A stretch of DNA of 64,000 nt. It comes from Dactylorhiza incarnata (lineage: Eukaryota > Streptophyta > Magnoliopsida > Asparagales > Orchidaceae). The position numbers and the translations under genes are program-made. Positions 44,720 through 56,411 of the stretch are shown here, piece by piece. The notes under the pieces are model-generated. The model saw only the letters and a list, made by a program, of their open reading frames with translations. It had not been told where the DNA came from and searched no databases. Location: contig JAWHQI010000262.1 in the NCBI GenBank assembly GCA_033032865.1, forward strand, positions 3,541,501 through 3,605,500, given 5' to 3'. The first letter of the stretch is position 1. The number at the start of each line of letters is the position of its first letter.

Positions 44720-44828
44720 GGGAGACCTCCAACGGCTCGAGCGACAAACAAGGAGGGATCGCCACGTGTACTGTGCATGGCGGCGAACCCTAATTTTCGA
44801 AAACGAAACTGATATTTGAAATCTGTCT

Positions 44829-45170
44829 GTCCGTCATTCGTCGAGACTTCACGTGAACTTTCGACGAATTGACTTAGCCATTGAGAAAACTGATCAAGGC
44901 TTGAAAGCTGTCTTCTGTTTTCATTCGTCGGAATTCGTCGGGAGTTCTCGAGAACATTCGACGAATTGACTTAGCCGCACATTTTCCTTCACAAGCCTGC
45001 CTTTTTTACTTCTGTCTGCGTTCATCGATATTCGTCGAGAGTTCACGAGAACATTCGACGAATAGACTTAGCCGCAGAAATTCCTTCTACAAACTGGAAA
45101 ACTGGCTTCTGTCTGGATTCGTCGAGATTCATCGGAACTTCACGTGACATCTCGACGAATTGACTCAGCA
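44829..45170 (-). promoter_or_regulatory. U3 repeats with the TTCGACGAA core (3' LTR)
   Basis: Four imperfect units each hold a TTCGTCG word, an inverted partner (ACATTCGACGAAT or ACTTTCGACGAAT) and TGACTTAGC. Three units contain the exact 9-mer TTCGACGAA. The matching block in the 5' LTR is at about 54818-55150. Confidence 0.8.
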
Positions 45171-45653
45171 AAAATTTCTTTCCTCCTGAAAGCCTGCTCC
45201 ACTCCTCAACCTTGAAAGCCTTCAGTTATGAGAATATGAAGTGCACCCCAAAAGAGAGATTACACATGGACCAATACTTTGTTCTACACAATGAGGGATT
45301 ACATTGTCTAGAACTGTGTTTAGTGATCCATTGCAACCTGACTTTGGTGTGCACTTAGCATTAATACCTGTCATAACACATCTGAATAGAAATCATCAAA
45401 TACGTACTCAATTCAATTTAGTTCACTAGGGGACATCTTCAAATCCAGGTAATTGTGGATACAATACCCAACAATCTCCCCCTATTTGAAGATGTCATAA
45501 CCCTATGCACTAAGTTGAATTGTTCAGAAAATATAGAGAATAAGAAGAGCATAAAACAGGCAGTAATATTTAAAGCAAAGCTCAATGTTTAGCTAAACAC
45601 AGAAATATATATATATAAACAAAGAAAACAGCATGATTCCAGAACAGCTCAGC

Positions 45654-48146
45654 TCATGCTTGATCCTTTCCTTTCAGCTTTCCAAAAATTCTGTCCACTG
45701 CTTCAGCTTTCTTTTTCTGTTCAGATTCCATTCTTTCAAAAAATGCCTTTGGCTTAGGCCAATATTTATCAGGAGCAGTTTCTTTAGATCCACCTGTCTT
45801 GAAATGAATTGTCCTTTCAGTTGTTCTCTTTTTGAACTTGTCCCATTCATCCTGGCTGTAATGATCACTGACACTTTCATGATGCTTACTAACAAGGTTG
45901 AAAGCTGTAAGAATGATATTCTTTGAAGTGGGACTCCAGCTTTCTTGGAAATTTCTTGGAGGCCTATCATAGAATTCTCTGATCTTCTTATGAGGATTGG
46001 ATCTTTTGGCAGAAGGTTTATCACCCAAAATCTTCCTTTTTAAAGACTATTCAAGAGATTCGGGAACCTTGGAGCTTTTAAGCACTGGATCATCCCAGAA
46101 CTCTTGGTAGGTAGAGGCTGGGATATCTGCTTTAGCAAAATCAGAATCCTCAACAGAAATTGGAGAAGAACTTGGAGCACTTGGACCTGGAGCACCTGGC
46201 ATTTTGTCCACAACAGTGAATCCAAGCATGCCTGCAACCTCCTTGAACAGCCAACTTGTTGATTCATGAGTATACCAATTGACATCTTTAACATTTTGCA
46301 AAATGTTCTCCTGAAGCTCTTGCATTTTGGAAAATACATTTCCATCCAAATCATTCACTCTACCAGCACTTTCCTCTATCTTGAAAAATACTCTCCTCCC
46401 CCTTTATTACATCTTCATGTAGGAGGGTATAGAGTTTGGCCAGTTGCCTTTCAACTTGATCATCCAGAAAAGTAAGCCCTTGATCATGAGAAGCTCTGAG
46501 AGCTGTTTGAGCAGTGTTCAGATGAAGAACATCTTCAGCAACCTGATGCAAGTTCTTTAGAACATGCCCAACTCCTTTATTGGTGTGGTCCAATGCTTTT
46601 CCTTCATTTGTCATCCAGGCTTCTTGACCACTCTTGAATTTGCCCATTTCATGCCTCATTTCAGTCATTTCCTGCCTCAAAGCACTGTCAACAGCATCAA
46701 TCTTCTTATAAACTTGCTTGATAGACTTATCAAAGTGCTCAGTCTGAGCTTGCAGCAAACCTGCAATAGACTTCAGCAGAGAAGATTGAGAGCTCTCTCC
46801 AGTTCAAAATCTTCAGGAAAGGCTCTACCAGCTACAAAACTGGCAGACTGTGCTTGCTTATCAAGCACAGTTACTCTTGGAGATTTTCTAACAAGACTTT
46901 CTGGTGGGGGCAAGAGAAACACAGAAGGGAGAACCTGAGGAACTACAGATTCTCCCATGAATATGTCTTCCTGTTCTTTCTCCCCCTCAGTCAAAGACAT
47001 CCTCTTGGCAAACTCCAACTGATCACCAAAACTGCCCTTCTCCATTGAGTCAGATTTCTCAAAATGAACAAATTCAGGAGCTGGCAAGTCTTCATGATCT
47101 TCTGAATTTGAAATAACCACTGCAGGTGATCTCCTTTAATCTTCTAGCATGGCACCTTCATCTATATCAACAAAGTTTCCTTGACCCTCCAGGTCATGTA
47201 CAACATCAGGGACAGCAGTATTAACTGGATCAACAGGAACTTGATCAGCTTCACTAGGAGGAATTTCTTTTGTAGCAGCACCACTTTCAACATTGTCTCT
47301 TGGGGTTGGAACCTCCCCCTCAACATGTTCACCTCTTCCCTGATCAGGAGCTGGACTAGGTCCACTTCCCCTTGAGGGTTGACCTTCTTCAAGAGTTCTA
47401 TCATTTTTCAGCAAAGATGCCTCATCATCACCAGCAACATTCTTTACTCCACCCTTTGAAATAACTCTTTCCCATTTTGAGAAAATAAAAGAGGTGATTT
47501 TCTTGGTGTGTTGGAGTGGGGTACCTCTTCCAAGATTGAACAAATCTGGATTACATCCATGCAGAAGCAAACTGATAATCCTCCCAAAATTTGGAGTCTG
47601 AAAGCTTTCTTTGATCTTCTCAAAAATAACTTCACCAAAGTTGAAGTTCTTTCTACAGATGATGGCTGTATGAATCTTAAAAGCTTCCTCTGAGAAGTAG
47701 TCATGAGAGCCTACTTTACAAAGTAATACCTTTCCTATAATATCACAAAGCAGCTTGCCTCCATCATTCATAAACTTTCTCCTTATTTTTGAACCTTCAT
47801 CAGTAATGCCACAGAAGCGTTTGGCTCTTAGGATATCTTCAACAAACAGTTCTTCAGATTCTACTTCGGGCATCCTCAAAATTTTATTGATGCCACTAGC
47901 CTTCTGAATAATCTTGCATGACCTAATGGAGCTTTTGATCTTCTTACCTTGACTGGAGATCCTGGCATTTCTGAAGAATTCCAGAACATCCTGTTCGAGA
48001 ATCCTGGCTGGCTCTTCCAATACAAAACTCAGCCCGGCCACATCAAGCATCAAAATGATGTTTCGAAATTCATCAGAAGCAGTTCGGAATGCGCCTCTCA
48101 CCAGCTCTCCGCCTGAATGCAAACCTCCAGAAGCTTTGGGCGCCAT
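45654..48146 (-). pseudogene. Sirevirus ORF3 (env-like coiled-coil protein), broken
   Basis: Begins at ATG 48146 in a good context. The frame extends upstream to 48248 without an ATG. The first 336 codons are open to a TAA at 47138-47136, and the same frame continues to 46773. A frameshift leads to 46758-46360, which is strongly coiled-coil (AVDSALRQEMTEMRHEMGKF). Another shift leads to 46358, then one in-frame stop at 46049-46047, then 46028-45654 with the SWSPTSKNIILTAF segment also found in the older copy at 37664. In all, two stops and two frameshifts. No signal peptide or clear membrane segment is evident. Its role in Sireviruses is unproven; env-like is the usual label. Confidence 0.75.
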
Positions 48147-48422
48147 TGAGTTTGACGAAATCGGGAAGGCGAACAGTAATTGCTCGAGAGAGCCGAAGAG
48201 ATGAATAGGGTTTTCTCGGAATGAACGCGTGGAATCACGTGTTTTCAATATTTATATATATATATAAACAAAATTTGGGCGCATACCTGATTTCACGGAT
48301 GGCTCTTCGGATCCAATAAATTGTATTTAATAATAAGATTTCACGGGAGACGTGTCCGAGAAGAGAGATATTTTGACATGTGAAATCCCGTGTAATTTCG
48401 TGCAATTTCAACAGTCCTGTCT

Positions 48423-51400
48423 TCAAGATTCCTTGTTAAGCATTCCAAGTTCCATTTTGAAGAAATTGAACTTGGTCTCGTTCAGAGGCTTTGTAAAAAT
48501 ATCTGCAATTTGCTTGTCAGTATTAACATATAACAAATTTATATCCTTACTCTCAACATGTTCCCGGATGAAGTGGTAGTGAAGCTCGATGTGCTTTGTT
48601 CTGCTGTGAGAGACTGGATTATTTGCTATGGCAATAGCACTTGAGGAGTCACAGAACATGGGGATTTCTGTGAGCTTTAAGTTATAGTCCTCAAGCTGAT
48701 TCTTTATCCACAAGAGTTGTGCACAGCAACTGCCGGCAGAGATATACTCTGATTCAGTAGTTGATATTGCAACACAATTTTGCTTCTTGCTACTCCATGA
48801 AACAAGCCTTTTTCCCAAGAATTGGCAAGTTCCTGAAGTATTCTTTCTATCATCTTTGCTACCTGCAAAATCAGCATCTGAAAAACCAATTAGGTCAAAG
48901 TCATTGCTTCTCGGGTACCATAAGCCGAGATTTGGTGTACCCTTAAGGTATCTCAAAATCCTTTTTGCAGCGGCATAATAAGATTCCTTACAGTTCACCT
49001 GATACCTGGCACAAACACATGTTGAAAACATTATATCAGGCCTACTAGCAGTGAGGTAGAGCAAGGACCCAATTATGCTTCTGTACTTGGTTTCATCAAA
49101 AGGTTTCCCTTTCTCATCCTTGTCCAGAGACATGCTTGAGCCCATTGGAGTCCTCATAGAGGTTGCACTCTCCATTCCAAATTTCTTAAGGAGCTCTTTG
49201 GTGAACTTCGTCTGAGAAATGAAAATTCCATCTTCAGATTGGTGCACCTGGAGTCCTAAGAAATATTTCAGCTCTCCCATACTGCTCATTTCAAACTTAC
49301 CTTGCATTAAGTTAGAAAACTTTTTGCAAATTGTCATCTGTAGAGCCAAAAATAATATCATCGACATAGATTTGCACAAGCAAAATCTAGCCTTTCACTT
49401 CCCTAAGAAACAATGTTTTATCTATTGTTCCTCTTGTGAATTTGTTCTCAAGAAGGAACCTAGACAATGTCTCATACCAGGCTCGGGGTGCCTGTTTGAG
49501 ACCATACAAAACCTTATGTAAATAATATACATGATCAGGAAAGTTAGGATCTGCAAAACCTGGAGGCTGAGCTACATATACTTCCTCTTTAAGGTCTCCG
49601 TTCAGGAAGGCTGACTTCACATCCATCTGGAAAACCTTAAAGCCCTTATATGCAGCATAAGCCAGAAATAATCTGATGGCTTCAAGTCTTGCTACTAGTG
49701 CAAAGGTCTGATCAAAATCAATCCCTTCTTCTTGCATGTATCCTTATGCAACCAGTCTTGCTTTGTTCTTTGTAATGATGCCCTTTTCATCAAGCTTGTT
49801 CTGGTAGACCCATTTGGTTCCAATCACATTTTGTCCTTTGGGTCTTGGTACTAACTCCCAAACTTTACATCTCTTGAATTGGTTGAGCTCTTCTTGCATA
49901 GCAAGGATCCAAGATGGATCGGTGTTTGCTTCTTCAAACTTCTTCGGCTCAATCTGTGAAAGAAAACTTAAATGTAAAACTTCGTTAGTTGTACCTCTTC
50001 TCGTTAGAACTCTGCTTGAAGGATCTCCGATAATCTGATCAACTGGATGATCTCTTGAATATCTGACTCCTAAGTTATTTGCATTTTCAGGAGCAACTTG
50101 AGGTTCAGCCACCTCTGGAACACATTCTTCTTCATGAACTTCTTGTTCATCTTCAGAGTGATCTGAAATCTCTTCTGCCAACTTTGGTGCATCATCTGTG
50201 GTATTTACTCTATCTTTCATAGTGAGTTCCTTTATCTTTTCACCTGCATCTTCAATGAACACACTAGACGAGTTGCTATGCAGTAGGCTCGTCTCATCAA
50301 ATACAACATGGACTGTTTCTTCTACCACCAGAGTTTTCTTATTAAAAATCCTATATGCCTTTCTATGGCTACTATATCCTACGAAAATACCTTCAAAACA
50401 TTTTTCACTAAACTTGGTTGTAGGATGTTTTCCATTGTTAAGTACATAGCATTTACTGCCAAAAATTCTAAAATATGAAATCTTTGGTTTTCTGCCCTTT
50501 AGAATCTCATATGGGGTCTTACGATGGTTCTTATTGATGAGTGCTCTGTTTTGCACATGGCAAGCTGTGTTGATAGCTTCTGCCCAGAAGTATTCTGGAA
50601 GAGCAGAGTCACTTAACATAGACCTGCCAGCTTCTATGAGGGTTCTATTCTTTCTCTCGGCTACTCCATTTTGCTGTGGAGTACGTGGAGAGGAAAACTC
50701 ATGGGAGATACCTTGACTTTCACAGAACTCTGTCATGGCCCCAGACTGAAATTCTGTTCCATGGTCACTTCTGATTTTAACCACTGAACAGTCAAGTTCA
50801 TTCTGAATAAGCTTGACAAATGTAGTGAATATGCCAAAGGTTTCTGACTTAAGTTTTAGAAAGAACACCCATGCAAACTGGGAATAGTCATCAACAATAA
50901 CCAAGGTATAAGCTTTCCCACCTAAGCTTTTAACTGACATTGGACCAAATAGATCCATATGCAGCAGATGAAGACATCTGGTAGAACTATTGCCAATTAT
51001 GCTCTTAAAGCTTGTCTTTGTTTGCTTACCCATTTGGCAAGCATGGCAAGGGCTTTCTTTAATGCATTTAACTTTGGGGGCATCCCTTACCAAGTTGTGA
51101 GCAAATAACATAGATATAGTTTTGAAATTAATATGTGCTAGTCTCTTGTGCCATTGGTCACAAAGAGATGCACTATCTTTGGCAACAAAACACACTGGGG
51201 TAGAAGACTTTAAACATATAAAATCCAAACAGTATATACCACTACTCCTAGAGCCTGTTAAAATAGTTTCCGCAGACACGGACATCTTTATCAGGCATCT
51301 ATCTCTAAAGAACTCAATGGTATAGCATTTGTCACACAGTTGGCTTATGCTAATCAGATTGTATTTCAATCCTTTCACATGAGCTACACGTGTGAAAATG

Positions 51401-51594
51401 ACTGAGCCGTTGGTTATTGAACCATAGCCTATAACAATACCTCGTTCAGATCCGCCAAACTTTACTTTAGGCCCGTTCTCAACTGGAACATAATCCTGAA
51501 GTAATCTTCTTCTCCCGGTCATGTGCCGAGAGCAACCACTGTCCAAATACCAGATAGGAATTTCGTTGGCCTTTGGACAATCCTGCAAACATGA
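48423..51594 (-). pseudogene. pol: Sirevirus pol: protease, integrase, RT, RNase H, broken
   Basis: Same frame as gag, after one TGA. The protease has WYLDSGCSRHMTG. The integrase has a zinc-binding HKRLAH with CHACQMGKQ, then catalytic Asp (LLHMDLFGP), Asp (IRSDHGTEF) and Glu (NGVAERKNRTL) at residues 212, 275 and 311 counted from 51588. RT begins at WILAMQEELNQF. A TAA at 49746-49744 interrupts it, then a TAG at 49389-49387 just before the YVDD motif (49357-49368), then a one-base shift near the T-run at 49321. RNase H and the C-terminus (SDADFAGSKDDRKNTSG, ISTTESEY, DIFTKPL) are intact to 48423. IN before RT is the Copia order. Confidence 0.88.
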
Positions 51595-53850
51595 TCAATA
51601 CCCCTTAGGAACCCAAACATTTTTGGGCCCTTTGTTCCTTGTTAGTGGAACACCACTTGGAACATTAACTTTACAAGTGTTCGGTCTTGCACTGTTAACT
51701 CGTGGAGTTCTTGGCACAGTATGATTGAACCAACAATCTATGGCAAAATGACCAATTTTTCCACAGCACCAGCATTCAAATCTATTGTATCTCCTCTTTG
51801 TGTTCTGCTGAGCCTTTTGAACGGGTGGCTTTGCAGGAGGAGCAACCTTGGAGGTAGAAGCCTCGTTGGTGCAACATACACAATTCTTAGGCACAATAGG
51901 CTTGACCTGCGGTGCTTTCTTAGCATTTGATCCATGAATGAATGGTCCATGATGCTTCAATTGAACTTCCTCATAAGGAGCCTTGAGGGAGCTAGAACCA
52001 AGGTTTCTGGGTCTGGTCCACACTGAGTTCACCTTGGCAGGCTCAACATGGGTTGGTCTGCTGAAGTGACCATACATGCTCTCAAAATCATAGGTGTTTG
52101 TAGGAAAAATCATCTTCTTGAAAGTTGGAGCACACTGTGGACCCTTACCCTTTGCTTTAGCAGCTCTTCTTTTGGCTGACTTACTTAGGTTCTTTTCAGC
52201 AGCATGGCCCAAACCACTATTACCAGAACCAGCAGTGAAAGTGTCTATGATAGGCAAAACTGTCTTGGGCTTAAAGAAGTTCATTGTGATCTTCTTTTCA
52301 GCCTCAGGCTGTTTCGTCAAATCATTGATAATTTCACTCTTCTGAATGCCTGCTGAGGTGGCCTCGGAGAGAGCAATTTTCAAGGATAAGATTTCATCCC
52401 TGAGTAGGTTAGATTCTTCAATCTCCTTTCTCAGGTTTGATTCTTGATCCTTTAGGGATTGAATCTCCTTTGATTGAGTTTTAACAAGCTTTCGACACTT
52501 ATTAAACCCCTCCAACATTTCCTCATTCTTAGCAGTCAACTGAGAATCCTCTTCCGAATAGTAGTTTTCATTTGCATAAGATGCTATTTCTGAACATGAA
52601 AGAGGTGTAGAAGATAATACCTGACCGGTGAAAGGAACAACATCTTTGTCATCATCTGATATGGCCATTAGACTGTAGAAGCAGTCTTTTGTGAGACCTT
52701 TTCCTCTATATTGACCAAATTGGTCTTCTGTATCAGGTTGAGCCATCAATCCAAAGAATGCCTCTTCATATGAGTTAGACTCATTTGTGTCACTATCACT
52801 CAGAGTCTTGGACTTCTTGGCAACAAAGCTCTTCTCCTCTTTCTTCTTTCCTTTGAAGGACTTCTTTTCTTCTTTTCTTGAAGATTCCTTCTTCTTGTGT
52901 GGGCAATCAGCTATCATGTGCCCTGGATTTTTACAACAATAACAAACCGGTTCAGTATAATCGTGTTTGTTCGGTTTAGAACCATACCTGTCATTTCTGT
53001 CACGGTGTGATCTCCTGTGATCTCTTGAAGAAGGTGAGCCTTTTCTCATTTGTCTTCTTTTGCTAAGCAACTTTTTGAATTGCTTGGAGAGGAGGGAAAA
53101 TTCTCCTTCAGATAATTCTGATTCTTCAGAAGTGTTTTCAGCTTTATCCTCAGAAGATTCATCCCTCACAGGGGACAGAGCCCTGCTTCTCTGGGAGCTT
53201 TCAGCCTTTAGAGCAATGGTATTCTCCTTGCCAGAGCTCCTACTGCTTTCCTCTTCTGACTTCCTGATATTCAACTTCAGCTCATGGGAAAGCAGCTTCC
53301 CATAAAGAATCTGTGGCTCCGTAGTAGCCAACTTACCATATTCTCTGATAGCTATCACCTTGGGGTCCCATTCCTTAGACAGAGATCTAAGGAATTTATC
53401 ATTTAGTTCACCCGTGGTGAATTCCCTTCCATAGTTTCTCAAACCATTTACGATCTTGAAGAATTTTTCATAAGTGTCAGAAATTGTGTCTTTGCCTTGT
53501 TGCTTGAAGGCTTCATATTCTTGGTTCAGCAAAGATTTCCTGTCATCTCGAACTTCTTCAGTACCTTCCATTAGAACCACAATAGAATCCCACATCTCTT
53601 TTGCAGACTTGCAGTGAATCAGATTTTGTAGCATTGAATCATCAACTGCACCTGCTATGATGTGCTTTGCTTTCTTGTCCAGAGTGACAAGTGAAATTTC
53701 ATCCTTTGTCATATCCATTAGTTTCTTTGGCACCTTTTTGGTGGGATCAATGGTAGAAGCAACTGTAGGAATGACGGGACCTTCCTTAACTATCTGGGAG
53801 ATTCGGGGATCATTTGCTTCCATGTAGAAGATAACTCTTTCTTTCCACAT
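51595..53850 (-). CDS. gag: Sirevirus gag
   Basis: 751 codons open from ATG 53850; nucleocapsid-type RNA-binding protein forming virus-like particles. UBN2-like capsid region at residues 1-200; Ser/Arg/Lys-rich linker; first CCHC knuckle CYCCKNPGHMIADC at 303-316; coiled coil about 440-520; second knuckle CWCCGKIGHFAIDC at 693-706; the usual Sirevirus ending NVWVPKGY. The true start may be upstream: ATGs at 53913 and 53901 lie in the same frame, but a TAG at 53883-53881 now separates them from the rest. A single TGA (51597-51595) separates gag from pol in the same frame. It could be a mutation or a readthrough point, and I cannot tell which. Confidence 0.85.
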   Translation of the reverse strand: MWKERVIFYMEANDPRISQIVKEGPVIPTVASTIDPTKKVPKKLMDMTKDEISLVTLDKKAKHIIAGAVDDSMLQNLIHCKSAKEMWDSIVVLMEGTEEVRDDRKSLLNQEYEAFKQQGKDTISDTYEKFFKIVNGLRNYGREFTTGELNDKFLRSLSKEWDPKVIAIREYGKLATTEPQILYGKLLSHELKLNIRKSEEESSRSSGKENTIALKAESSQRSRALSPVRDESSEDKAENTSEESELSEGEFSLLSKQFKKLLSKRRQMRKGSPSSRDHRRSHRDRNDRYGSKPNKHDYTEPVCYCCKNPGHMIADCPHKKKESSRKEEKKSFKGKKKEEKSFVAKKSKTLSDSDTNESNSYEEAFFGLMAQPDTEDQFGQYRGKGLTKDCFYSLMAISDDDKDVVPFTGQVLSSTPLSCSEIASYANENYYSEEDSQLTAKNEEMLEGFNKCRKLVKTQSKEIQSLKDQESNLRKEIEESNLLRDEILSLKIALSEATSAGIQKSEIINDLTKQPEAEKKITMNFFKPKTVLPIIDTFTAGSGNSGLGHAAEKNLSKSAKRRAAKAKGKGPQCAPTFKKMIFPTNTYDFESMYGHFSRPTHVEPAKVNSVWTRPRNLGSSSLKAPYEEVQLKHHGPFIHGSNAKKAPQVKPIVPKNCVCCTNEASTSKVAPPAKPPVQKAQQNTKRRYNRFECWCCGKIGHFAIDCWFNHTVPRTPRVNSARPNTCKVNVPSGVPLTRNKGPKNVWVPKGY

Positions 53851-53978
53851 TGGGAAGTTCTCCTTAATGCAAACTGGGAGCTAAGAGGAAAACCTTTCCA
53901 TGCCTCTGTCCATAGATAGAGATCTTGACAACGTTGAAGGATCTTTAATCTAGGCGTTAACCTCTTAAAGATAACCTA

Positions 53979-53990
53979 GCTTTGATACCA
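53979..53990 (-). other. Sirevirus primer-binding site, tRNA-Met
   Basis: In sense TGGTATCAAAGC, two bases after the 5' LTR. It matches the initiator tRNA-Met complement with one mismatch (A for G). Confidence 0.88.
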
Positions 53991-53992
53991 AT

Positions 53993-55456
53993 TGAAAGAA
54001 ATCGTTGTCTACCTAAATCACCTAGAGGGGGGTGAATAGGTGATCTCTACTGCGATTGCGGAATAAAAAATATTTCACACACACAACAAAAGAATCACAA
54101 CACAGAGACACAAGATTTATAGAGGTTCCCCAAGGGTGGGTACTCCTCTCTCCCGCTCCGCCTATCTAGCACTTTGGGCTAGCGTCGGCAACTTCACCAA
54201 AACTTAGATTTATCAACAAATCCTACACTCAGAGACAACGGCTCCTACAAACTCGGAGTAAACAACTCCTACAACTCAGAGTAAACAACTCCTACAAAAA
54301 TAACTCAGAGTAAAAACTCCTACAGAAATTAAATAGAGTTTGAAATGAAACTTCTCTTGAATCTCAATAGAGATTGACTTCAGATCTGGATAGACTGAGT
54401 CTTCTTCTTCCTTTAGAGTGAGAGCTTGGATCTTCAAGGATTAGGAAGAATGAAGAATCGGCAAACCTGATCTGAGTAGGCCCTTTGATTAAATCAAAAA
54501 GATCTTCAATATTCAGAGCAGCAACTTGATCAAAGGCCATCTTATCTAAGAAATCTCTAGCAACACTGAAGAACGAGTCTTGAGCGGCGCACTGTAGATC
54601 TCAGAAACTTGTTCGCACGCAAGAAGGAAAACGGCTGAGTTCTTCTTTTTCAATCGGGCTTTTTAAAACTTGTGTTTGCCCTAAAATAAAAGACTATTTA
54701 TAGGGAGACCTCCAACGGCTCGGGCGACAAACAAGGAGGGATCGCCACGTGTACCGTGCATGGCGGCGAACCCTAATTTTCGAAAACGAAACTGAAATTT
54801 GAAATCCGTCTGTCCGTCATTCGTCGAGACTTCACGTGAACTTTCGACGAATTGACTTAGCCATTGAGAAAACTGATCAAGGCTTGAAAACTGTCTTCTG
54901 TTTTCATTCGTCGGAATTCGTCGGGAGTTCTCGAGAACATTCGACGAATTGACTTAGCCGCACATTTTCCTTCACAAGCCTGCCTTTTTGACTTCTGTCT
55001 GCGTTCGTCGATATTCGTCGAGAGTTCACGAGAAGATTCGACGAATAGACTTAGACGCAAAAATTCCTTCTACAAACTGGAAAACTGGCTTCTGTCTGGA
55101 TTCGTCGAGATTCATCGAAACTTCACGTGACATCTCGATGAATTGACTCAGCAAAAATTTCTTTCCTCCTGAAAGCCTGCTCCACTCCTCAACCTTGAAA
55201 GCCTTCAGTTATGAGAATATGAAGTGCACCCCAAAAGAGAGATTACACATGGACCAACACTTTGTTCTACACAATGAGGGATTACATTGTCTAGAGCTGT
55301 ATTTAGTGATCCATTGCAACCTGACTTTGGTGTGCACTTTGCATTAATACCTGTCATAACACATCTGAATAGAAATCATCAAATACATACTCAATTCAAT
55401 TTAGTTCACTAGGGGACATCTTCAAATCCAGGTAATTGTGGATACAATACCCAACA
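53993..55456 (-). mobile_element. Sirevirus 5' LTR
   Basis: Partner of 44010-45473, same length, no net indels. It carries its own U3 repeat block (about 54818-55150) and TATAAATA (54702-54695). Most differences from the partner are transitions, many at CpG. Confidence 0.92.
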
Positions 55457-55461
55457 GAAGA

Positions 55462-55929
55462 GGTGCTTGCGACCCTCATTCTGTAAGACTACTCGTCCAT
55501 CCGCCAAGCTAAGCGGTGCTAACGGCCTGTGTAATCCATCCGCCTAACGAAGCAGTGCGCTCAAGGCCTGCACAGTTCGATTCCGCTAGCCTTCTCGTCC
55601 ATCCGCCCTTTCAAAGTAGCGCGTTCAAGGCCTACCTAGTTTCCTTCCCGCCTAGCGAAGCAGTGCGCTCAAGGCCTGCATAGGAGTAGTTTAGTTATTT
55701 TCCTTTATTTTCCATAAACCAAATCCCCCGTTTCTGCATTCCATCCGACTTAAGGACTTCAATCTCAAGTCCTTCCTCGAACGTTAACTCCACCCTACTG
55801 TGTTCCTTGAGAGATTCGATACTTGGGGATTTACTTCCTCATATTATTACTTGACAACGACCGGTTCACTGCTATTTTGTGTCGCAGTTTTGCTACCGCC
55901 TATAGCGGTGTGCTAAGATTTGCGCATCA
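55462..55929 (+). mobile_element. Athila-like 3' LTR, right part
   Basis: Resumes exactly where 44004 left off, after one copy of GAAGA. With the left part the LTR is 1587 bp, 40 bp shorter than the 5' LTR. It ends GCGCATCA, then CAGCC. Confidence 0.88.
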
Positions 55930-56411
55930 CAGCCTGACTGTAGGGCTGGGGAGAAGGCCATATTATAGGGCTTTGTTGTAATCCTGAGTTAGGGTCTTGC
56001 AAAGACCTGAGGTATGACTCATGGGTGAACCTGAGTTATAAGAGTGTTATCACTCTGAGGTTTGGTTGTTGTTTGCACCTGAGGTAAGTTCCAATAAGTG
56101 GATCTGAGGTAGGGGACTTTTTGGGTTCCTATGTTGTAGGAGTCAAGTACTCTGAGCTATAAGATCTTTGATCTAAGTTATTGGAGGAGTTGGCCTAGTC
56201 TAGCACACTGCTAGATAGGAGTATGGGGACATTGGAGTACCCATAATTTGGGGAACTACTATAAATCTCTGAGTGCTTTTCAGTGATGTTTTTCCTTTTC
56301 CTTTTCTGAGATAAAATAGTCTACATATTCAAAAAGGACTAAAATATTTTAAACACCTATTCACCCCCTCTAGGTGATTAGACTACCCCCATAAACTTTC
56401 ACCCTCCTACA
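55930..56411 (+). mobile_element. Old Sirevirus-like LTR remnant, right part
   Basis: CTGAGGTA and CTGAGTTA words recur every 20-60 bp (56008-56110). TATAAATC follows at 56270. The stretch TTCACCCCCTCTAGGTGATT, then ACTTTCA at about 56411, matches the 3' end of the young Sirevirus LTR in sense. With 38009-38108 this is most likely the 3' LTR of the element that supplied the ORF3 fragments. Its exact start is not clear. Confidence 0.5.

Larger units (their letters stand above)
44010..45473 (-). mobile_element. Sirevirus 3' LTR
   Basis: In sense it starts TGTTGGGTATTGTATCC at 45473 and ends GATTTCTTTCA at 44010. The U3 carries four imperfect units of about 90 bp with the TTCGACGAATTGACTTAGC word (44834-45170 on the plus strand), then TATAAATA (44719-44712). 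The polypurine tract is immediately outside (45487-45474, AAATAGGGGGAGAT in sense). Confidence 0.92.
44010..55456 (-). mobile_element. Sirevirus-type Copia element, minus orientation, full length
   Basis: Flanked by GAAGA (44005-44009 and 55457-55461). Two LTRs of exactly 1464 bp (44010-45473 and 53993-55456) differ at roughly 40 positions by eye, about 97% identical. The sense order is LTR, tRNA-Met site, gag, protease, integrase, RT, RNase H, ORF3 (env-like), polypurine tract, LTR. Very long gag, two CCHC knuckles and an extra coiled-coil ORF after pol define the Sirevirus/Maximus lineage. Coding parts are recognisable from end to end but broken by a few stops and frameshifts. Confidence 0.93.
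38109..55929 (+). mobile_element. Non-autonomous Athila-like element with one long ORF
   Basis: Flanked by CAGCC (38104-38108 and 55930-55934). The 5' LTR is 38109-39735. The 3' LTR is 42891-44009 plus 55462-55929, split by a Sirevirus. The interior without the guest is only 3155 bp: tRNA-Asp primer site, one 490-codon ORF, and a 1.5-kb non-coding tail ending in a hairpin and polypurine tract like that of the Athila element. There is no capsid-type gag or pol. The two LTRs differ at roughly 45 positions by eye (about 3%) plus one 40-bp gap, so it is fairly young. Confidence 0.88.
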
